Source: CAMLHP01 sp035707845 (lineage in GTDB: Bacteria; Gemmatimonadota; Gemmatimonadetes; Gemmatimonadales; GWC2-71-9). From it: DNA of 19,473 nucleotides. Positions 15,870 through 19,473 of the stretch are shown here, in pieces; position 1 is the first letter of the stretch, and each line of letters starts with the position of its first letter. The notes beneath the pieces are model-generated. The model was not told where the DNA came from. It made no database searches and was given only the letters and a program-made list of their open reading frames with translations. Made by a program: the position numbers and the translations under genes. The stretch is taken from NCBI GenBank assembly GCA_035707845.1, contig DASSTP010000078.1:1-19473 (forward strand), read 5' to 3'.

Positions 15870-16322
15870 ATGACACGACTCCTCTGTTGCGCGCTTCTCG
15901 CGCTCGCAAGCCCGGCAGCCGCGGCTGCCCAGGCTCCCACACCCGCCTCAGATTCCGCAGCCATCCGCCAGGCCGCCCTGGATTACATCGAGGGCTACTA
16001 CCAGGGCGACGGCGCGCGCATGGAGCGCGCGCTCCATCCCGAACTGGCCAAGCGGATCGTCCGTACCGACCCCAACGGCCGGAGCCAGCTTGGCCAGATG
16101 AGCGCCATGACCCTGGTCCAGGGAACACGGGCGGGCGGTGGCCGTGACATTCCCGCCGCGGAGCAGCGGGCGGACGTCAGGATCCTCGACATCTACCGGA
16201 ACGCCGCGAGTGCACGGATCGATGCGGCCGGCTGGGTCGACTATCTCCACCTGGCCCGATGGAACGGCCGATGGGTCATCGTGAACGTGCTCTGGGAACT
16301 GCATCCGGAGCGTGGGACTTGA
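15870..16322 (+). CDS. Secreted putative lumazine-binding (NTF2-fold) protein
   Basis: 150 aa. A signal peptide (MTRLLCCALLALASPAAAAA) leads to a mature domain that begins AAIRQAALDYIEGYYQGDGARMERALHPELAKRIV and ends WVDYLHLARWNGRWVIVNVLWELHP. This pattern is characteristic of the Lumazine_bd_2 / DUF4440-like NTF2-fold group. Despite the family name, lumazine binding is not established for most members. It probably acts in the periplasm or outside the cell. The stop overlaps a TTG start of the serine hydrolase (TTGA), so the two are likely made together. The first residues of the signal peptide contain a Cys pair, but no proper lipobox is formed. Family assignment is good; function is unknown. 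Confidence 0.85.
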   Translation: MTRLLCCALLALASPAAAAAQAPTPASDSAAIRQAALDYIEGYYQGDGARMERALHPELAKRIVRTDPNGRSQLGQMSAMTLVQGTRAGGGRDIPAAEQRADVRILDIYRNAASARIDAAGWVDYLHLARWNGRWVIVNVLWELHPERGT

Positions 16323-18085
16323 CCGCCCGGCGTCTCGCCCTGCCTGGTACGCTCGAGCGCCGGCGTTGGCGGAGTCCGGCCATCCTGCTGCTGCTCCAGC
16401 TGGTCTCCGGCATGCTTGGCGCCCAGGGTGCCCCCGCCGACCTGCGCGGCTTGTGGGAGGCCACGCTGCGCTTCGGACCCGACGTTCACGGTCAGCTCAT
16501 CTTGCTCAGGTCGGCGAATGCCTGGCGCGCCGACATCGCAGGATTCTCGCTCGCCGCCACGGTCCGTGGTGAGACGATTTCGTTCGAGTTGCCAGGTGGC
16601 AGGGGCAGCTTCCGCGGTGTGCGGAGCGGCGACGAAGTGCGAGGACAGTGGATTCAACCGGTTACGCAGTACAGCGGCCGCGGCTATGCGACGCCGGTCA
16701 CACTGAGGCCGGACGGCGCCGGTCGCTGGCGTGGCAACGTGACGCCGTATGAGGACCGCTTCACGTTCTACCTGCCGGTCTCCGCACAGGCCGATGGGAC
16801 GCTTCGCACCTATCTCCGCAATCCCGAGCGCAATCAGGGCCGGTTCATGCGGGTCTCACGCATTGCCTTGAACGGGGCGGACGTCCTGCTGACGGGCTCC
16901 GGCCCGAACGCACCGTCGGTTCGTGGCCATTACGAGGACGGCGTCATCTCGCTTCCTCTGCGCGGCGGCACGTACGATTTCACCCGGGTGCAGGCGGAAG
17001 CCAGCAGCCCGTTTTACCCGCGTGGCAGCCCTGCGCCGCGCTACCGCTATGCGCCTCCGCTGGCAACCGGCGACGGCTGGCCCGTGGGCTCGGTCGAGGA
17101 CGTCGGCATCTCCCGAGAAGCCATCGAGCAGTTCGTGCAGCGGGTGCTTGACATGCCCATGGATTCGCTCGGCACGCACCAGCTTCACGCCCTCCTGATC
17201 GCGCGACATGGTCGGCTGGTGGTCGAGGAGTATTTCCACGGCTACCACCGTGACATGCCGCACGAGACGCGCTCGGCCGCAAAGAGCTGGACCGCCGTGC
17301 TCATCGGGGCCGCCATGCAGGCTGGGATCCCCATTCGCACGAACACGCCTGTGTACGCGACCATGCTCGACCAGCTCCCGGCCGATCTGGATCCGCGCAA
17401 GCGCGCGATGACACTCGACCACCTGATGGCGATGACGGCGGGATTCAACTGCAATCCCGACGACAGCACCTCGGCCAATGAGGATGTCATGGATGGGCGT
17501 GGGGTAGAGGACTGGTATCGCTACACGCTCGAGGTGCCGCTGGTCTCCGCCCCGGGTGAGAAGGTCTTCTACTGCAGCACCGAGCCCAACCTCGCGGCCG
17601 GCATGGTGGCAAAGATCGCGCGCGAACCGTTGCCGGAATTGTTTGACCGGCTGGTCGCGCGGCCGCTGCAGATGGGCACGTACCATCTGTTCCTGCAGCC
17701 GATGGGCGAGGCGTATGGGGGCGGCAGCCACCTCTTCCTGCCGCGGGATTTCCTGAAGCTGCCCCAGCTGCTCCTGAACGACGGCGCCTGGAACGGACGG
17801 CAGGTGCTTGCGCCGGGGGAGCTGCGCCGCATTGCCGCGTCCCTGCGCGACCTGACGCCCACCCAGCAATACGCCCGGCTGTGGAACTCGGTCGAGTACG
17901 ACTACGGGAACGGCGGCAAGAAGGTGCGGGCCTACTTTGCCGGCGGGAACGGCGGCCAGATTTTCATGGCCATTCCCGACCTGGACCTTGCGATCGGTTT
18001 CACCGGCGGCAATTACGCCGATGCCGCGACCTTCGTGGCACAGCGAGATTACGTACCGCAGTATGTCCTGCCGGCGGTGCGCTGA
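16319..18085 (+). CDS. Secreted beta-lactamase-family serine hydrolase with N-terminal beta-rich domain
   Basis: 588 aa if translation starts at TTG 16319. This start overlaps the upstream stop (TTGA) and has GGAG 8 nt before it; it yields an Arg-rich n-region and a hydrophobic signal core (PAILLLLQLVSGMLGAQG). Residues about 40-245 form a beta-rich domain with repeated G-x-W/F strands (DLRGLWEATLRFG, GSFRGVRSGDEVRGQW, GHYEDGVISLPLRGGTYDF) that I cannot name. The C-terminal part is a class C beta-lactamase / esterase-type domain: nucleophile motif Ser319-Ala-Ala-Lys322 in TRSAAKSWT, Tyr418-Cys419-Ser420 in place of Y-x-N, and GGNGGQ (542-547) in place of the KTG box. Substrates could be peptides, esters or cyclic amides. 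An ATG at 16259 would give a longer product overlapping its neighbour by 64 nt and is less likely. Confidence 0.88.
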   Translation: MTARRLALPGTLERRRWRSPAILLLLQLVSGMLGAQGAPADLRGLWEATLRFGPDVHGQLILLRSANAWRADIAGFSLAATVRGETISFELPGGRGSFRGVRSGDEVRGQWIQPVTQYSGRGYATPVTLRPDGAGRWRGNVTPYEDRFTFYLPVSAQADGTLRTYLRNPERNQGRFMRVSRIALNGADVLLTGSGPNAPSVRGHYEDGVISLPLRGGTYDFTRVQAEASSPFYPRGSPAPRYRYAPPLATGDGWPVGSVEDVGISREAIEQFVQRVLDMPMDSLGTHQLHALLIARHGRLVVEEYFHGYHRDMPHETRSAAKSWTAVLIGAAMQAGIPIRTNTPVYATMLDQLPADLDPRKRAMTLDHLMAMTAGFNCNPDDSTSANEDVMDGRGVEDWYRYTLEVPLVSAPGEKVFYCSTEPNLAAGMVAKIAREPLPELFDRLVARPLQMGTYHLFLQPMGEAYGGGSHLFLPRDFLKLPQLLLNDGAWNGRQVLAPGELRRIAASLRDLTPTQQYARLWNSVEYDYGNGGKKVRAYFAGGNGGQIFMAIPDLDLAIGFTGGNYADAATFVAQRDYVPQYVLPAVR

Positions 18086-18110
18086 GGGCGGCCAGATGGC
18101 CGCCCTTTTT
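18085..18110 (+). terminator. Intrinsic terminator after the serine hydrolase
   Basis: Stem AGGGCGGCC (18085-18093) pairs with GGCCGCCCT (18098-18106) around an AGAT loop and ends in five T (18106-18110). It overlaps the stop codon. Its stem is the same as in the rpsG terminator at 13858-13883. Confidence 0.92.
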
Positions 18111-18202
18111 GCTCTTGCCGCCTCCGGAATGCGGAGGCAGCTTGATGGGTGCCCGGATCGCGGTGCGGTCGTGCCTTCGTTGAGTCGCCCGGTCCGAACG
18201 CC

Positions 18203-18230
18203 CGCGACCTGCGACCTGCGACCTGCGACC
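18203..18230. repeat. Direct array of 7-bp units (TGCGACC)
   Basis: CGCGACC followed by three exact TGCGACC heptads, the same unit as in the right arm of the palindrome at 6207-6234. No inverted partner is seen close by. The array ends 9 nt before the GGAG ribosome site of the lipoprotein gene. Confidence 0.88.
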
Positions 18231-18248
18231 CTCACCCCCGGAGCCCCC

Positions 18249-18638
18249 ATGCGAACCCTCACCCTGCCCGTCGCCCTCCTGGCCCTCACCGCGTGCAGCA
18301 ATTTGGCCGAACCCGGTGGCGGTCCGTCGGGTGACCCGGAGGTGCCGGCGCCCGCGGTGGGGGCAGTGAGCGGGCGGGTGCTGTCCAAGGAATTCGGTGT
18401 CATGGCCGGCATCAAGGTCGTGGCCAACCAGGGCGACAAGACCGCCACGACCGACAGTCGCGGGGTGTGGACCCTGAGCGGACTCACGCCCGGCCTGGTG
18501 GCGCTCCAGCTGACCAATCTGCCGGCGGAGTGCCACGTTCCGGAGGCTCGGCCCGTGGACCTCAACCCCGGCGGGACGGCCCGGGTGCGGTTCCTGGTGG
18601 ACTGTTCGGGGGGCGCCGAGGCCGGGACGGCGAACTGA
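18249..18638 (+). CDS. Small lipoprotein with a carboxypeptidase-regulatory-like beta domain
   Basis: 129 aa. The signal sequence MRTLTLPVALLALTAC has the lipobox at Cys16, so the product should be lipid-anchored in the envelope. After a flexible Gly/Pro/Ala linker (residues about 17-39), the segment VSGRVLSKEFGVMAGIKVVANQGDKTATTDSRGVWTLSGLTPGLVALQL has the G-x-V, T-D-x-x-G-x-W/F and L-x-P-G spacing of carboxypeptidase regulatory-like (transthyretin-like) beta sandwiches. Two Cys (about residues 96 and 119) near the strand ends could form a disulfide. A GGAG ribosome site lies 5 nt before the ATG. It stands between a terminator upstream and the fusA promoter downstream, so it is probably a single-gene unit. 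No enzyme role is suggested. Confidence 0.82.
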   Translation: MRTLTLPVALLALTACSNLAEPGGGPSGDPEVPAPAVGAVSGRVLSKEFGVMAGIKVVANQGDKTATTDSRGVWTLSGLTPGLVALQLTNLPAECHVPEARPVDLNPGGTARVRFLVDCSGGAEAGTAN

Positions 18639-18648
18639 CTCGGGTGGC

Positions 18649-18676
18649 TTGACTTCGGGGCTTTGCCCGTTAACTT
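18649..18676 (+). promoter_or_regulatory. Promoter of fusA
   Basis: TTGACT (18649-18654), a 16-nt spacer, then TAACTT (18671-18676). Transcription would start near 18683, giving a leader of about 230 nt before the fusA ATG. Confidence 0.65.
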
Positions 18677-18682
18677 TTCGGG

Positions 18683-18843
18683 GCTCTGGCTTTCCAAGGT
18701 TTCATAAAGCCAATGTGACATCGGGTGAAGTGACGGCGGCAGTGAAGCTCGCGCCACCTCTCACCTTCCAAGGACAAACGCGTATCCCGCCCTCGGCGCA
18801 AGCTTCAGGAGCGGGACCATGCGGGCGAAAGCCCGGATGCCGC
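18683..18843 (+). promoter_or_regulatory. Structured 5' leader of fusA
   Basis: Foldable elements in order: a GGCTTT/AAAGCC stem (18688-18693 with 18706-18711); a hairpin 18785-18816 whose TCCCGC/GCGGGA base is extended by CCT/AGG with one bulged A and capped by a GCAA tetraloop; and a hairpin 18822-18835 (CGGGC/GCCCG) with a GAAA tetraloop. GNRA caps are common in selected RNA structures. A minimal ATG-TGA start-stop lies at 18713-18718. I could not match this leader to any riboswitch class that I know. Confidence 0.5.
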
Positions 18844-18893
18844 GCGGAGCGATACCACGGGACCTGGGTCCCGGCTCGGTCGCCCCGCTTTTT
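18844..18893 (+). terminator. Terminator-like hairpin (possible attenuator) just before fusA
   Basis: Outer stem GCGGAGCGA (18844-18852) pairs with TCGCCCCGC (18880-18888) with a single A-C mismatch. Inside, CGGGAC/GTCCCG (18858-18863 with 18868-18873) is capped by CTGG. Five T follow (18889-18893). Only 22 nt separate it from the fusA ATG, leaving no room for another promoter. The 3' half of the inner stem can instead pair with an upstream CGGGACC copy at 18812-18818. Confidence 0.6.
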
Positions 18894-18915
18894 CGCTGAT
18901 AGGAACTGGAGAAGC

Positions 18916-19473
18916 ATGCCCCGCTCGACCCCGCTCGATCGCTATCGCAACATCGGCATCATGGCCCACATCGATGCCGGGAAGACGACCACGACCGAGC
19001 GCATCCTCTATTACACCGGCCGCAACTACAAGATCGGCGAGGTGCACGAGGGTGCGGCCACCATGGACTGGATGGAACAGGAGCAGGAGCGCGGCATCAC
19101 CATCACGTCGGCCGCGACGACCTGTTTCTGGACCCGCCATGGCGTCCAGTACCGGATCAACATCATCGACACCCCCGGCCACGTGGACTTCACGGTCGAG
19201 GTCGAGCGTTCCCTGCGCGTCCTGGACGGCGCGGTGACGCTGCTCGATTCCGTGGCCGGTGTCGAGCCGCAGACCGAGACGGTCTGGCGGCAGGCGGACC
19301 GCTACGGCGTGCCGCGCATCATCTTTGCCAACAAGATGGACCGGGTCGGCGCCAACTTCGAGCGCTGCCTCTCCATGATCCGCGACCGCCTCACCAAGCA
19401 GGCCCATCCGCTCCAGATCCCCGTCGGCAGTGGCGAGCTGTTCACCGGCCACATCGATGTCCTCCGCCGTGTC
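18916..19473 (+). CDS. fusA: Elongation factor G, N-terminal part (3' end outside window)
   Basis: The first 186 residues of the ribosomal translocase GTPase. The frame is fixed by PLDRYRNIGIMAHIDAGKTTTTERIL, containing the P-loop AHIDAGKT (G1), followed by RGITIT (G2), IIDTPGHVDF (G3) and FANKMDRVGANF (G4). The start of the G' insert (IPVGSGELFTGHIDVL) reaches the window edge. The ATG has a GGAGA ribosome site 4 nt upstream. The reading frame stays open upstream to GTG 18715, but all EF-G proteins begin at about this point. The gene has its own promoter and a long leader with a possible attenuator, unlike the usual cotranscription with rpsL-rpsG. Whether tuf follows cannot be seen. Confidence 0.98.
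   Translation, partial: MPRSTPLDRYRNIGIMAHIDAGKTTTTERILYYTGRNYKIGEVHEGAATMDWMEQEQERGITITSAATTCFWTRHGVQYRINIIDTPGHVDFTVEVERSLRVLDGAVTLLDSVAGVEPQTETVWRQADRYGVPRIIFANKMDRVGANFERCLSMIRDRLTKQAHPLQIPVGSGELFTGHIDVLRRV

Noticed and set aside
16259..16318. ATG 16259 as the hydrolase start
   Set aside because: It overlaps the upstream gene by 64 nt and puts about 20 polar residues before the signal peptide. TTG 16319 gives a TTGA overlap, a GGAG site and a normal signal peptide.
18683..18893. Known riboswitch class (TPP, SAM, cobalamin, c-di-GMP, ZTP, fluoride, guanidine) before fusA
   Set aside because: None of the signature core sequences that I know is present. It is left as an unclassified structured leader.
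18715..18915. In-frame GTG extension of fusA by 67 codons
   Set aside because: EF-G proteins start at the PLDRYRNIG region. The upstream text has no conserved sense, and it coincides with strong RNA secondary structure, which explains it better as leader.

Overview
The window is GC-rich, tightly packed bacterial chromosome. It carries the transcription/translation core genes rpoB (3' end), rpoC, rpsL, rpsG and fusA (5' end), all on the + strand. Phylum is an inference. A long extra block in the RpoB C-terminal region, a large beta' with an SI3-like insert after the trigger-loop segment, double-membrane exporters, lipoproteins and many intergenic micro-repeats suggest a Gram-negative lineage near the FCB/Gemmatimonadota part of the tree. 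I cannot prove this without a search.

Layout: 2-5719 rpoB'-rpoC, then a palindrome and a strong intrinsic terminator. 5864-6648 holds a small acidic hypothetical gene and a convergent SnoaL/NTF2-like gene, separated by a near-perfect palindrome of 7-bp units. 6649-6866 is a divergent intergenic region built largely of 8-bp tandem units. 6867-12783 is a four-gene + strand heavy-metal efflux operon: a small secreted protein, a TolC-type outer-membrane protein, a lipoprotein membrane-fusion protein and a CzcA-type RND pump. 12785-12922 is an inverted array of 9-bp units whose degenerate end contains the rpsL promoter. 12976-13823 is rpsL-rpsG with a terminator. 13984-15815 is a LytS-type histidine kinase and LytTR response regulator. 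15870-18085 is a secreted lumazine-binding-like (NTF2-fold) protein translationally coupled to a two-domain beta-lactamase-family serine hydrolase, with a terminator. 18249-18638 is a small lipoprotein. 18639-18915 is a promoter plus a structured leader that ends in a terminator-like hairpin just before fusA.

The usual rpoBC-rpsL-rpsG-fusA order is kept, but it is split twice by unrelated cargo (about 7.2 kb and 5.1 kb), and each piece has its own promoter and terminator. Overlapping start/stop codons (ATGA, GTGA, TGATG, TTGA) link genes inside every operon. The most interesting non-coding signals are the families of short tandem units (7, 8 and 9 bp), three of them arranged as inverted arrays and two running straight into promoters, and the possible transcription attenuator in front of fusA.
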